Origin: Phoronis australis
Taxonomy: Eukaryota; Phoronida; Phoronidae
Direction of reading: 5' to 3'
Length of the DNA: 64,000 nt
Assembly: GCA_002633005.1 (NCBI GenBank)
Contig: NMRA01000762.1
Span: forward strand, 38,314 to 102,313
In this document: positions 35,456 to 48,646 of the stretch, piece by piece
How the letters are laid out: each line of letters opens with the position of its first letter
Numbering within the stretch: the stretch's first letter is position 1
Translations under genes and position numbers: made by a program
The notes under the pieces: model-generated
What the model was told of the DNA's origin: nothing
Database searches by the model: none
Seen by the model: the letters and a program-made list of their open reading frames with translations, nothing else

Positions 35456-38400
35456 CACACGCGAATGCTTTCACCATTTTGTTGCACAAAAGTACGACCA
35501 ATGAAATAAATCGTATAGCTCAACAAGAACTTAGCTAGATTTAACCAAGCTTAAATACATGTCACCTTATTTGATATTTCTCCTAGCTGGAGTTTTCTTG
35601 CTCCCTTACTAGCCATTGCTCGGTGATATTGAAAAGGACAGCCTATGAGTAAGGCAAACTAGGCTTGTCAAAATATCTTGAATGCTAACACATAGTTTGC
35701 TTTCTCAAAATACAAAAATTTATATTGGCGGAAATAATTTTGTGCTAAATGACCGAAATGCAATGAACAACACTACTAGTAAAAATTAAAATAATAAATG
35801 TTCAATGATGCATTATGAACAAAGTAAACGCTTGGCTGTATCTAGAGACACTGTAATAAAAAATATCATTAGATAAATGACATAACCATGACTGCAATAA
35901 GGTATCATAGGTAAATGCATATCACGCTATTGTGGTTTGGTGTATAAATGCACAGAAAAGACGAGGTTACATGGAATGGGAAAAGCGTTTGCAGACCTTG
36001 CTACACCAAGACCAGGCTAGGCGAGGTGCTTTACCGTGCACGGTCTTTTAGGACATCAAAGGAATTCTGGCTACAGCAAGGTATTGTCAGATAGTAGTGT
36101 GCCTGTGATTATTTTCCCCAGAATAGTTTTACAGCATCCAAAACACAAAGTGAATGGCAATACGCTGTCTGCAGGTGATCGCCGGTGAGTGGGCTTAACA
36201 TGTAAACGCAACATATATACAAGACGCTTAGTTAACAATTACCAGAGCTGAGTCCTGATGCCATGGGCATTGCACCGGGTGCCACGGGTGAGCTGAATAA
36301 TGTCGTAGTCGGTATTGCATCTGTCGATACAGTTTGGCTGGACCTTGGAGCAACTGGGGTGCCATCTACTGACACAGCGTGGCTGACTTGCTGCGACTCT
36401 GCCCTGACCACACCGTATTCAAAGGATTGCACAGACTCAGCAGTCACGTTACCAATATCCTTCACAATTTTGTTTGTGTGCTGTGCATCTTCCCCTCGTA
36501 TGTACCTGTAGGTGAAGCAATAGACTTCAGTCCCAAATGAACATAGGACCATAAGTCTTCTATTTATGCCGTTGTCTCGCATTCAAATTTGCAAATCTGC
36601 TTAGGCAAGACCAAGTACAAAGCTTTAGTCCTTTTATGGTACATATTCTAGGTTCAGCTCGAAATGTCTTTAAAAATTAGAATATCGAAATTCAAGCCAA
36701 AATTTTAGTTTCCTTGATTATGAAGATTGGGACATGAGGTATTTGGCATATTTCTCAAAATAAGGAAGATAGCATTTTGTTTCAACAGTCTGAAAATGAA
36801 TTTGCCAGTTCATAAAATCGTCGAGTAACCAACATTTTCATGCATCCTCACTGAGGTAAATTAACATTTGTTGTTGATCTAATTCTTGAATTTGGGACAT
36901 CTGATTTTGCCTATTTCTAAAATAAGGTACACACTCTGACCTTGAGTAAATCTTTCACTGTCAGAAATTGGAAAATTTTTACTTAATGACAAGAATGCCA
37001 TAGCCCTGTAGACGCAGCCTGTTCTAATTACAAAAGACTGGCTGTGAATAGCTTCATATTTCTCACTTAGCTAGATTCAAAACTCACTGACGCTAGGACA
37101 GCAATGGTTTTGCCATGCTTGGAATCACACGAACCAACAGAGTGTGACTTACAGGTTCCTGTGTACTATAAAAGTTGCCTGGACATTTGTGGCTATCACA
37201 GGGCTGGCCAGAATGTTGCCAAACTCTTCCGTCAACTTCAGAGGGTCAACGATGTTCACCTGACCTCCCGTGTCAGCGGCTACCCGGCCCAGATGAATCA
37301 TTCCACAGTCCGTGCCCTTTATGGTGATCACAGACACAGATACACTGTAACAAGTATAATAATGAACAAAGAGAACAGCAGAGTGGACTAAGTAATTCTG
37401 CAAAATGTTCCATAAGCTTACTAACTGTATTAAGGAGAGGTGTCTAACGGGTTCATGAGCCATTTTTTATTTTATTCCTGAACATAACATTAGTGATAAT
37501 GAAGTTATCTTTAGTAATTAATATGGTGTTTTCTTAACAACACCAGCCTCATCAGGAATCAGTACTGCTTGCCGAGAGGACCTCGGTTACAGTTGCACCA
37601 TCTTAACTCCTCCCCACACATTCAAGTTAAATTAGACAGAGAACAGACAGGCAAGAGAAGATCAATGTGTTGTTACCAAGGTAACAAACAGCTACAAAGA
37701 TTAGTTTACAGTGAGTACTGTTTCATCCACAATTAAAACACATGATACAACAGCGCCCAAAAAATAACTTTCATTTTCGATGATTTATTTTACTCCTCAA
37801 ATAGCAAACTTATACAAGTAATTTTGCCAATGGCTATGAGATTCCCATACATGAAACTATTCCTCATACTCTCTAGGTTTTGCATAATGAGTGGACAGTG
37901 TAATTTCTTAGAGATCTCTCCCACGTAACGTAAATCTTGCTATGAAGTTGGCATCACATCACTGAAAATGAGTGTCAGAATTTGACAACTGCTACGATAG
38001 CGATACTTCAAACTTGATATCGACACGCATCCTTTCATACCGATACCAAGCACAAAAATGTCACACAACAGGTCAAATGTTCAGTTGACCTTGAAAATAT
38101 GAGTCATCCAATGAGTCACTGCAGCAGTGACAGCAGGACAGACAAAACGCAGTGTCTGTTTCAACGTTTAGATGAATAGCGTAAAGCACGAACATTTTAA
38201 ATGAATAAGACTTCAATTTGATCACTTTACCAGTATTGTGCACTTGGCTGTATTTGGTGCAGTATCTGAATGCAACACAAAACATAACGCTAATATGTAA
38301 AAGTCTTGTGGTGAAAATAAGTGACAACTTGATACACTGGATGCCTCCTAGTGCTCACAAAGAGTGACTAATTTATACACTGTCAACTATACGTACCTAC

Positions 38401-40065
38401 CATGAGCTAAGGAATATCACAAATCTGGTAAGTATAATGAAACAAAAGCCTGTACTATACTACCTTAGCACCATTCAAATACCGTCCTACTGCTTCAATA
38501 GTCATCTTAAACACTACACACATTCTAGGTTCGACTATTCAGAACTCATATGGGGCAATAAAATGAATAAAACAATTACCTTCTCAGCCAGGACCACAGA
38601 CACTTTGTTAAGTTATGTTTAATTACTAAGTCCAACAGGGACAGTTGTATGACTAAGAAGAAAGTTCACTAAGAAGTACTTTCACTGACCTTACATGTCA
38701 ATTTCAAAAAGCCTATTGCACATGAATGACATCCATGATTTATAACCATCAGCAAAGTTCTAAGCCATGATGTGCAGTAGCTATCCCCTCCAAGTCAAAG
38801 ATGCATCTCTCAGGAACTGCTACTTTAGCTATATGTATCTGTCATGAATTATGCAATTAAATATGAGTTTCAAAGCCGACGGGAGAAATTTGGCAAGCCA
38901 GATAAATTTTGCAAGCAGAAAAATAGCTTTGGAGGCCCAATGTACCATTCTTTCCATGTGAGTAAATTGACTCAACTGAACGACATTCCAGAGACCAAGT
39001 CAATCATGCAATGCACCTTTTTCTATCTCCAGGAATGAGGAGAGCTCAGTTTGTAGTAGCTATTAATCAACCATGGCCACTTATACCCCACAAACTACAT
39101 AGTTGACTACGACTAGTCAAAACAGAAAAAAGACATGGACACTGAAGCGAGTAAGTGAACGTAGTGCAGTTCGAAATGATCAAGATTGCACAACTGTACA
39201 TGAATTATGAACCAATTACCCTATCTATATATTAGTAAAACAATATACTATTTCAGTAGAAGAATGCTTTGCACAATTATCTTCAGTTTGTTAATCATAT
39301 TAGATAGTACATCGCATATTCATCAACAAAATGGTTCAGTTTTCCTGCAACTACCAGAGGATCCATCTTTTGAACTGTACTTACTAAAGACCACACCTTG
39401 GTCGTACAATCCGCCACACTTGGAGTCACAGCTCAGTGGTTTGATCATGGGAGTTGACTACAGGTGGGCACCCAAATCACTAGAGACTATAGTCTGAACT
39501 ATGATACCAGCAGAGAATGCACTGAGAATTCAGACTGGGATGAATGTTTCAACTTAGTGTGATGTCAAAAACCTTACCCCTTGCTAGATGCAAGTGAAGA
39601 CAGATCTGCGTAGAACTGTTGGTACTCTGCAGGTTCATCATCCTCTATCTCCATCAAGTTTGATTGGTTCATCTGGTTGTCAAGGCTACCCACACCAATA
39701 TTTGCAGCCCCATCAGTACACATGATCACCTTGGAGCCACTGTGCTGACTCGCCATGGCGATGGCCACGGTCATGGCAGGACCTAATGCAGTCTGACCAC
39801 CCTCCTCCAGACTACAATAGAGGAACAGTTCAAAAGTGCTATCAGTGAGGAGTATGAGAGCCACCATTGTAGATCTCTTTGATTTCAATCAAAAAACCGA
39901 TGTATTCAAAATCATCTACACTAATTGACAAAGTCAGTGCCATCAAGCGACTCTCTTTAAACTGCAGTTTGGCAAAAAAGATCATTGTTTACGATTGAAA
40001 CCGTTTACCGTACTGTTCCTTTTGATACATTCAGATTCTGCTATATAATAATAATAATACTTGTA

Positions 40066-40124
<59 letters not shown>

Positions 40125-41582
40125 AGCGCTTGGAGGAGCGACACTTGGCGAAATTACGCGAAAACAGGACGATGGGGAGGACGACGACGACGATCATGAC
40201 GACTAGCGAGAAATGAAAAATATCTTATGAAAGCCCGTTTAAAACTCTATCAAACATCTAGGGATCACTACGTCTCCCTGTTTAATCCCAACATCACACA
40301 ACTAAGTTATAACAACAAAATATGGCAGAGGAAAAACAGCTGTTTTTGACATGAGGCATTTCTCGCACACATTTCCGGTATGCCTTCAAAACATTACTTG
40401 CAATGATCTGTTAAAGAAACCGTGATGTGTTACAAACCCCCTTCGTCATAGTTAACGTCCTGCAGAACACCATCAAGCTTTAAAGACCACATTTTTGGTA
40501 CCTAAGCCAAACATTCGGCCGCCAAAACAAAGTACACAAAGCACCTTACAGACACGTCCGTAGGACTAGCAGAAATAAAACAACAAGAACGATGAACCAA
40601 GGAACAGTGCTAGGTGGGTCATTCGGGGTCAACAAACCAGTCTACAGTCGGACGATGCTAGCTGGGTCATTCTTGGTCAACTTGTACAGGCATAACCAAA
40701 ACAAAACAGAGCCGGCCAGCTGCGTGTGCTTGCATTGGCAATGCAACGGAGACCAAACGAACAGAAAATCTCGAATAATTCAAAAAAAGTAGACGTCGTA
40801 GCGAAAAATGGAAAATATCTTCTGAAAGCCCATTCACAACTCTATCTTACTTGAATGTTTCGCAACATTCCATTACTTATTGGAAAAAATTGAAATTTTG
40901 CCGTTTTTTTTTTGAAATTCAAAGTCAAATAACTCGAAAACGGTAAGTCTGAGAAATACGCTCTCGGAGACTTTTTGAAAGAGCATACTTCAAGGAATCC
41001 AAATGCAAAAATTCATGTCATTTACTCTTCCCATTAAAAACGCGACCGCAGAACGATTGAAAACTTGAGAACATGCGCCACAGCCGCCATCTTGAAAGTG
41101 ACTTCCGGTTAAACAAAATTTTATAAAAGCATATTAATGGCAACAAACACGTGACCAGTTTGAAACTGATTGGTTCGCAAATGCGCCCTCTAGAGGAGAA
41201 AATGTTTTTGGCCAGATATCGGGGTGCACATGCGCCACTTCCAATATTTCCGCCATCTCTGACCGAAAGTCAATGATTTTCAGCACAGTTGTAGCACATG
41301 TGTTCTATAGTAATCGTACCACGTTTCAGCAATGTACGTCGAAAAATGCGGCCTCTACGAGCATTTGACTGTGAAATTGGATACAAAATGGCCGCCACGT
41401 CCGCCATTTTGTATCCGATCAAGACCAAAAACAATAGCGTTCCAGTACTTCCCGATCTACATGTTGTGTGCAAATTTCGTGAAAATCGGACGAAAATTGC
41501 GACCTGTAGAGAGTGAACAAAAAAAAACTTGGTGTCAGACCAACATACTTGGCGAAATTTATTTCGACAAGTAATAATAATC

Positions 41583-41618
<36 letters not shown>

Positions 41619-44600
41619 GTAACACCAACAATAATAACAACAATAACAATACTAATAAGAATAAATATCTTTGGGAGGCAATTAAATCCATTCTCAGCAA
41701 AACAAAAGTCAGTTTTCATCTTCTCGACACATTTTCATGGTAGCTGTACAATTCAATCTATACTAAATTACAAACAAGCCAAAATACCAAATGCATTATT
41801 ATCCCATTCAATTGGTAACAAAACTTATTTTGTAAATTATATTGTCAACTATTTAAGAACATTTTACACAATGAAAATTCTTTAGTACAGGTAAACTAAA
41901 GCTACCTACTTCCATAACTTGTTAGACAGAACATCCTTTGTTTCCTTGACAGACTTTAGACCTGTCACCCCCATACCAACTTGGATCAGTCCATCCTTGT
42001 TCAGCAGATGATCACCAGCAATAGTGATTGGATCAATGGAGCCATCACCAACAACAGTAACCTAAACCACACAAAAGTCACATTAAGAACTAAAGATGAA
42101 CAAGTTAAAAATAGCATTTGTCAAGACCTGATAAAATTAGACAATGTAGAAACAGGTAAAACACTTTAAATTTCAGTAAAAATATTTATTAAAAAACACT
42201 AAGTTTCGAGCCCTAATGGGTGTGGCTCTTCAACAGGTAGGCAAAGTTAATTTGCATATTAATTGAGATATATCCGCTTTTATTTAAATGTTAATCTTAA
42301 TTGGGCATGCAGTCCATGGAATGGAATCAAACAACACACGGACTCAGGTTCTACAAGCTTAAACTTGCTTGACGTAAATAAGAAATCAAAAATACCATAT
42401 TAAGATTTAGTTTAAGTGCTCCAAAATCACAAAGTCCAATTCCATTCATTGCTGCATGACGATATGCGTGCAGACATCTGAACCAAATATCCCGGGGTCT
42501 GGTGTCTAAATAAGCACCTTTTCGAGAGGCGCCGCGATCACAGCACCATGACAAACCTGCCTTTATTTGGACAATATCTGCCGCAAAATGCCAGCAAATC
42601 AGTTTATTCTGTCTCAGTTGAAACACTTTGACTCGTTGAAAAGAAACATTTTGGCTAATACTGTTCACCTACCTGGACCAGTCAACACAGTGAATAACGA
42701 AGCATTTGTGTGTATTACGTACTGTGCCATGGAGTGTATTTACCACCCATGGTACACTAAAAAGTGACAGTGAATAATCAAGCCTACAAAAGGCTCTCAT
42801 CACCAGTGGTGGATTTAGGGAGCGCCAAAGGTGCCATGGTGCTCTTAGTATTCTCTCAGATTCACCTTTGGCAGTTCGGGGGTGCGAATGTCTGATGGGC
42901 GAAATCCTAGCTAATGCTCTGCCCTGGTTCCCCCAACTCAAGATCCTGGATCTGCCCCTGACCACCATTCTGCATTCATGCCCACACAGCAAACACAACG
43001 TCATAATTGTATTCGTCATTGTGTTTGCTCAACGGGAATGAATGCAGAACCCAGCGTGGCTCTTTTGCTGGACAGTTTTCACCACTTCTTATCCATAAAC
43101 ATGTCAAAGGAATAGTAATAATATTAAAATGGCTGACTTCCCCTTAATAGATATCTCACTAACTCAACAGAAATTTAACGTTATATAACGTAGTTTTCAC
43201 AACGGCCATTTTCCCAAATTGTTCTTTGTCTCACCTCAGTACTGAATGTAATCAGCGCCACTCGTCTGTTGGGGTGGTCCTTAGCCATCTGTGACAATTG
43301 GTTGTCAATGGCAGCCTGTACCCCCTGCAGTCGAGACACATACGTCACATTACGCCTCTGATTCGGCAGATACTGGCTCTCACGTGTCGTGTTAAATGTC
43401 TCCAGCTGTCGCAGCTTGTCCGTGCCCTTCAATGTAACAGCGCCCTCTACCGGAGTCGTTTGACACATGCTGCCAGAGATGTCCACGCAGAAAATGACAA
43501 GACTCTCGTCACTGCCAGCCAGACTGGTCGCCGTGGTTACAGGAGCTGGTTCCAGCATGAATGTAACATCCGACTGAGTAGGTATCTCCTCGGGGAAAAT
43601 GTCCACCTCATTTAAGTGGCCACAGAATTCGCAAGACCACACCTACAAGGTAACAAATAACACAGTGTGAGTCAGGCTAATACCATAGTTTGGGTCTAAG
43701 GCTTTTATTTTTTTCCGAAAACATAATTCTAATCCAAAATCAAATTCTTCCGTTCCCCAGTTGCAACCCACATGACTATCGAGGAAGGTGTCAACTAATT
43801 GGACCAGCTGAATGGATAACAGTAGTATGACAGCGCATGAAGCAATACACAGATAATAATGCAACGAGATAACATAAAAGTCATGGACAGTGAATAGCAG
43901 AGTTAGAGCATTCAGTAGGAATGAATGTGAATCCAACACTTGGAAACAATTCTGATAACCGCGAAAGGCTAATGAAACCTAAAAACTTCAAACCACGAAG
44001 ATTTCCAAACTTAACTACCACAATTTACTGCAAACAAGAAGGGCAGAAAATAAAGAAATAAACAGTAAAACAAGTTGTTTACCTTTTCTCCATGAATATC
44101 ATTAATCTTGCTAATGTGTGACATTACTACGCCACACTCGCACAATTCGGCTTCACCAGCGTGCATGTTGCTCGGTGCAATCAGCTGGTTAAATCGGACG
44201 TTAACGACGTTAACATCAGCCCTGCGATAGTAATTACTGGCCTTGGCCCTGCGACCAGCGACAGTCCTGTTCACAATAGGAGTAGCTGAAAGTAGAATCC
44301 TAAACTGCAAGCTGAATTGAATTTGAAGTCCAATGACCTTAATGTTGAAACGACCAAGGAATGCAAAACGAACCTCATAGCTGTAATTTGCCGTATTTAG
44401 CTGAATAAAAAACGAAAAATTGAAGCATGCCTTTTATTCTCATATCAAAATAGTCTTGTTATGTTCTTAACTGTAATATGATTATGTTACCATCAAGAAC
44501 ATTGAAACTCTCCTCCGCTAGCGAAAATGCTTCAATGTTTATTGGGGTTGGACAACCCTAAAATTACTGATTTGAATTTAGGCACTGCCAGCCCATTCAG

Positions 44601-47600
44601 CAACAATTCAAGATCCAGTAAGTTTGGTAATATTTTTAAACCCCAAACACTTTGGTTGAGAATTCAACACTGACATCTAAACAGCAGCAAAATGCAGCTT
44701 TAACATTTCAACAAAAGAGAACATATTTTACCAATTTGGAATTGGTTATATGGCTTGATAGCACAACCATTAATTTTTCAAAGTTACAGCCCCGAAACGA
44801 AGATAAAACGGCAAAATTATTTAGTTATTAATCGTATTAATGCAGAGTTCTGGTTGGTACATAGCAAGGCAAGGTAAAATTTTTCAGAGAATTCTAAATT
44901 TTGTTTTGTAAAGCTAATTTTAATATACAGCAATCGTTTTTTTATAATTTAACAGAAATTTAGTCTGGAAAATTCATAAAAATCAGCATTATCTAAATAT
45001 TGGTTTGTTTTTCATGAAATGTGCGTTTGAAAACTGAACGGCATTGCAATATCAAGTGGCGGCTGGCAACCAGTTAACAACGTTGTTGCCGTCATGGTAA
45101 CACCAAGTCCACCAACAAGATAACAGAATGGACCAATACTCCTTGGAATGACTTATGTGTTACACGAAAAGAACACCAAACCCAAGAAATAACAGTCAAG
45201 TGGTCAATTGTGACATCAGTTAGTTAACAATATTCACAGGATTTTACTGAGCATACACATAGTATGAGCAAACTAATGAATACTGATATGACAGTTGAGA
45301 GTTTCATTATCGCAATGGTAATGGGCGACGTGACTTACCATCTGTCTGCCAATGGTGAACCCTCTGTGCCGGTCGGTTTGCAAAAAGACCACCAGATGGT
45401 GGATCACTGGCTAGAAAACCAAGAGCACCTGTTGTTAAAATATATCCCTACAAATTCCGACCTGCGGATTTACTATTTCGATTTGAAATAACACAGAGAC
45501 TTACTACATAACATGCAAATTTTATCTTTCCAACTAAATACTAAAGAACTTAGTATCCCATCAATTTTTTCATGGACACGCTGACAGAATGCAAGCGAAG
45601 CTTGAGAGAAAATAATGCCAGTAACATCTCTGCTATCACTACACACTAGAAGACCATTCATAGTATGAACGTCTCTTTAACCAGGACAACGTATACTAGA
45701 CATTTTCTTAGCCAACTTACGATTTGCTCGGTGTGCCGCAGACCCAAAGGCACATCTGAGGTCCTGCACAGAATCAACTTGGACTGCAGTCGCAGGATTG
45801 AATGCAGAGTCATATGTAGCATTACTTGGGCCACCAAACCCCACAGAGCGTTCACTACATGCCTGAGGACCCCCTCCAAACAAAAGGGTTGACGACTGGG
45901 GTCGCGCTGCAAACAATGTGGTTGTTCCTCCAAGCGGTGCGTTTGCTGCTTGAGGACCTGTTCCAAACAGTGAGTTTGATGGCTGGTTGCTGAAGAGACC
46001 CCCAGTGGACCGATATGGTGCAGCGCTGTTGAAAGAATTAAGGCACAAGATATAGAGTTATTGCAAATGAAGGAACCACACCAAAGGAGCAGATGGACAG
46101 ATGACATTTTGTTTAAATCACTACTTAACTTCTTTGATAATTAGAAACAACATACAATCAACCATTGTAACAATGACAGCCACCACAAAGCCATGTCTAA
46201 AGCATCCAACTTTGCTCACACCAAATTAACTCCTACAGTGAAGTTGACTTGGCACTAGTGGAACAGAACATCATAAGCAATCAAATGGTAAACCAAGAAT
46301 GTTAAAATCTAGTTTTCACTTGAGCTTTTAGCTCCAATCAAGGGGTCATCAAGTGCTAATTTGAAGTATTCACTTATTTGTGAAATCCATACTACTACTG
46401 ATGCTGCTGCTGCCAATACTATAAGTAATGATAACATAATTAAATATAATAATACTTTTATTATTCTAGACATATATAATGTCCCTACTTATAATTCTTA
46501 TAGCATTCTTCAAAGCAGAATAATTGTTTAATTATCTGAGGTTTGTATCAAAGGAAAAAAAATATTTTCCAAGTTCGATTTTGAGTCAAAAGATTAGACC
46601 CCGAGTTGAGATGTTGTGGAATACTGCCTTGACCTAGGTACGATTTTGCCACAGTAAGATGACGTGAGAGTAAAAAATTTGTAGATAGATACAGGCATCC
46701 AGAAAACTCTAGCAATACAGCTAAGAATGAGCATGTTCTACAGAATTACTTTATTATGATTGTTCATTATATTGTATTGTATGTTGCTAACTGATACCAA
46801 CTCCTATAATGCTTCTTTAGATTTAAATGTAAAATGTAATAGAATGTCATCCAGTTTTTTAACAAATCATTGAACAGAATTCATTGGTGAGTTTCCAAAT
46901 ATAAATAGCAACCCAAATTAATTAAGCTATCTAATTAAACGTCAATGACATTTTTTAAATTATCACCTTCAAACTGTAAGTCTATAGAAACAACTACTAA
47001 CTTGTCAAAGCAAAAATATTCTACAATGGAACTTTTTACAGAAAATGCTAATTTATGTGACTAAGTGTTTGTGAATGTCATTTTCAAATCCAACTCCATT
47101 ATTAGCTCTTTTGAAGGAATGAAGCATACTTTAAAAGTGTCCGCTAGGTTAACAAATTTGTATTTCCTTGTGTGTCACTTTCATTTTCATTTTATTTTGA
47201 TTGATTTGGGAAAAACGTCCAAGTCCCTGAAAAATCGTGGCTATCGTGTACTATGAAATTTCTTCAGGTTCATTTGAGACAATTGTAAGCATCAAGTGCA
47301 GGAGAACTGTCCACCAGAGTTGCAAAGATACGGTTCAGGAGATATGGCCATAACCACAAAAAAAAACAAAAAAGCCACTAGGAGGCGCCACAGTAGTGAA
47401 GTTGTTGGCAAATGTAGAGTGATGGTGCAGACTTCACAATGTCTTGAGGTAAAAATTTGATGCTTGACCAAACACAGCGACTACTGCATCAGCTAATTTG
47501 TGACACCATATACAATACAATACAATACAATACAATACAATATTGAAATTATTACCAAAATGCATACACAGGCCTTTTGATTTCTACCCAAAAGTTAAAA

Positions 47601-48646
47601 AGATTAAAAAAGAATGACTTAAGACTTAAGTCAGAGATTTGGCCTTATGCTCTACAAAACAATTTCTGAAAATAATTAAATCTCACTTGCGCAAAAGTGC
47701 CGTGACTCTCTTTGAACGCACACACCAATGCAAGTTACTGAGATAATTTTTATTCATCAATTCTAGACTGTGATGCACTCACAATTACTTGACTAAATCT
47801 TTTTTCAGCAATTATCAATTGGGAGTATAAGACCAAATTTCTATCAAAGACACTTTCATGAAACAGACAGGTGAGTTCTGTTGCCTGTTGATGCTCCATT
47901 GAGAGGAAAGCATATATTGAACCATGATGACACTTTCCTACTGTATCATCAATTGGATTTATGTTGGTGGTCTTTCCCCACAGTTGTCATGTAACTCTCC
48001 TAAGGCATTAGTCAATCTTACCGATTTAGTAGACTTTGTACGGTATTTTCTAACTTGCTCCAAACTTATCAGGATTGACAACATTAAGAGAGCCTTTATA
48101 CATTTCATGAGCTTTGTAATTAGTATCATTCTGTTAACAGGACCAAATCCATCCTTTTAGCTCCATTCTAGGATCCATTATTTGTTAGCTCTGTTCAGAC
48201 GATTACTTAAAAGGATACTAAGCCTTGATGATATTTCCACCAATTTTCGTTCTATTACCTGCTAATACATTAGTGACATCAATCTTCAAAGTTAAAGACA
48301 AGAATGAAGTACTCCCTATGTTACAGATTGGACATTATGATCCTTGGTGGGGGGTCTTTTCCCATACGGTTGTCGTGAAATTCACTAAAAGCGTAGGTAA
48401 CACTTGTCCGCTTAGCAGACTTTGAAACCAGATTTGGTATCCTTCAGAACATAAACGAATTTCAGCTGGTCAGTACACAGGAAGCCTACCAACTTAACCA
48501 CATAAGGCAATTGTGTTAGTAGGCTGGGGTAAACAAATAAGTTAAAAAACTTACGGTGCTTCTATTTGTCCACGCAGCTCATCATCCGACACATATTCTT
48601 CGTCAGAGTCCTCATAAAGCCAAACATGGGATGATCCAAAATCCAT
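32788..48646 (-). CDS. Sec23/24-like vWA-domain protein, eleven coding exons
   Basis: Intracellular vWA protein of unknown role. Minus-strand exons: 48555-48646, 45721-46025, 44083-44285, 43235-43642, 41910-42061, 39578-39811, 37153-37344, 36243-36505, 34662-34886, 34060-34183, 32788-33037; 2448 bp, 815 aa, every junction in phase. Order: acidic start MDFGSSHVWLYEDSDEEY; Gly/Gln-rich region (~35-115) with FG-like units SLFGTGPQ, TLLFGGGPQ; zinc ribbon with Cys181, Cys183, Cys204, Cys207 (CEFCG); vWA domain ~247-520 with complete MIDAS (DISGS at 254-258, Thr394, Asp420 in CTDGAANIG); beta-rich segment; low-complexity Ser/Pro/Gln insert (~550-640); block ITVNAKFKSAQLASDGRYG; acidic SDDEEEHVYD and basic KKKKSKSKGGK tail. 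Zinc ribbon before vWA recalls Sec23/Sec24. Some proteins named circularly permuted Ras-like have related vWA parts, but no GTPase P-loop is visible here. Domain calls are firm; function is not known. Confidence 0.9.
33245..33670. repeat. SINE-like intronic repeats with a cactaggggg-type motif
   Basis: Two units, about 33255-33375 and 33540-33670, begin ggcactaggggg or gggcactaggtgg and run into sequence like catgtggcaaatttcattg or tttgccaagttacacaaaac. A similar motif (cactaggaggcgccac) occurs at about 47377. Diverged; probably one old short interspersed family in introns of the vWA gene. Confidence 0.4.
35132..35160. repeat. Short palindrome in a vWA-gene intron
   Basis: tgcgtccacata and, after a few bases, tatgtgggcgca are inverted copies with one mismatch. 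Small stem-loop; no assigned role. Confidence 0.5.
35403..35462. repeat. GCAC/CA microsatellite
   Basis: About 60 bp of gcac tetranucleotides grading into ca dinucleotides, in an intron of the vWA gene. It produces a spurious Val/Cys/Arg-rich ORF. Confidence 0.95.
40047..40121. repeat. AAT trinucleotide microsatellite, left
   Basis: About 20 units of taa/aat with a few interruptions, in the intron between vWA-gene exons 6 and 5. Partner array at 41572-41660. Confidence 0.95.
40122..41571. mobile_element. Probable insertion between two AAT arrays
   Basis: A ~1.45-kb block bounded by AAT microsatellites. It has direct repeats: aaaatatcttatgaaagccc at ~40217 and aaaatatcttctgaaagccc at ~40812; gctaggtgggtcattc and gctagctgggtcattc at ~40609 and ~40659; and cttggcgaaatt near both ends (~40144, ~41549). 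It also holds the 41379-41416 hairpin. No coding frame recognised. Mobile origin is an inference from the structure. Confidence 0.4.
41379..41416. repeat. Perfect 14-bp hairpin
   Basis: ggatacaaaatggc and gccattttgtatcc are exact inverted copies with a 10-bp loop. Non-coding, inside the block flanked by AAT arrays. Confidence 0.85.
41572..41660. repeat. AAT/AAC trinucleotide microsatellite, right
   Basis: AAT units followed by mixed aac/aat units, 150 bp from the 3' boundary of vWA-gene exon 5. Confidence 0.95.
42804..42960 (-). mobile_element. MITE family B, short form, vWA-gene intron 4
   Basis: Inverted relative of the element at 12585-12741: ends cagtggtggatttaggg and gatcctggatctgcccctg, with an internal gcacccccgaactgcc shared on the opposite strand. 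Flanking 5-mers atcac and accac differ at one base and may be a decayed target duplication. Confidence 0.8.
47512..47541. repeat. TACAA pentanucleotide repeat
   Basis: Six tandem copies of tacaa in vWA-gene intron 1. Confidence 0.95.

Noticed and set aside
35235-35501. Minus-strand ORF with a VCVRACVRAC repeat
   Set aside because: Translation of the GCAC microsatellite.
41513-41885. ORFs with long Asn or Ile runs
   Set aside because: Direct translation of the AAT microsatellite.
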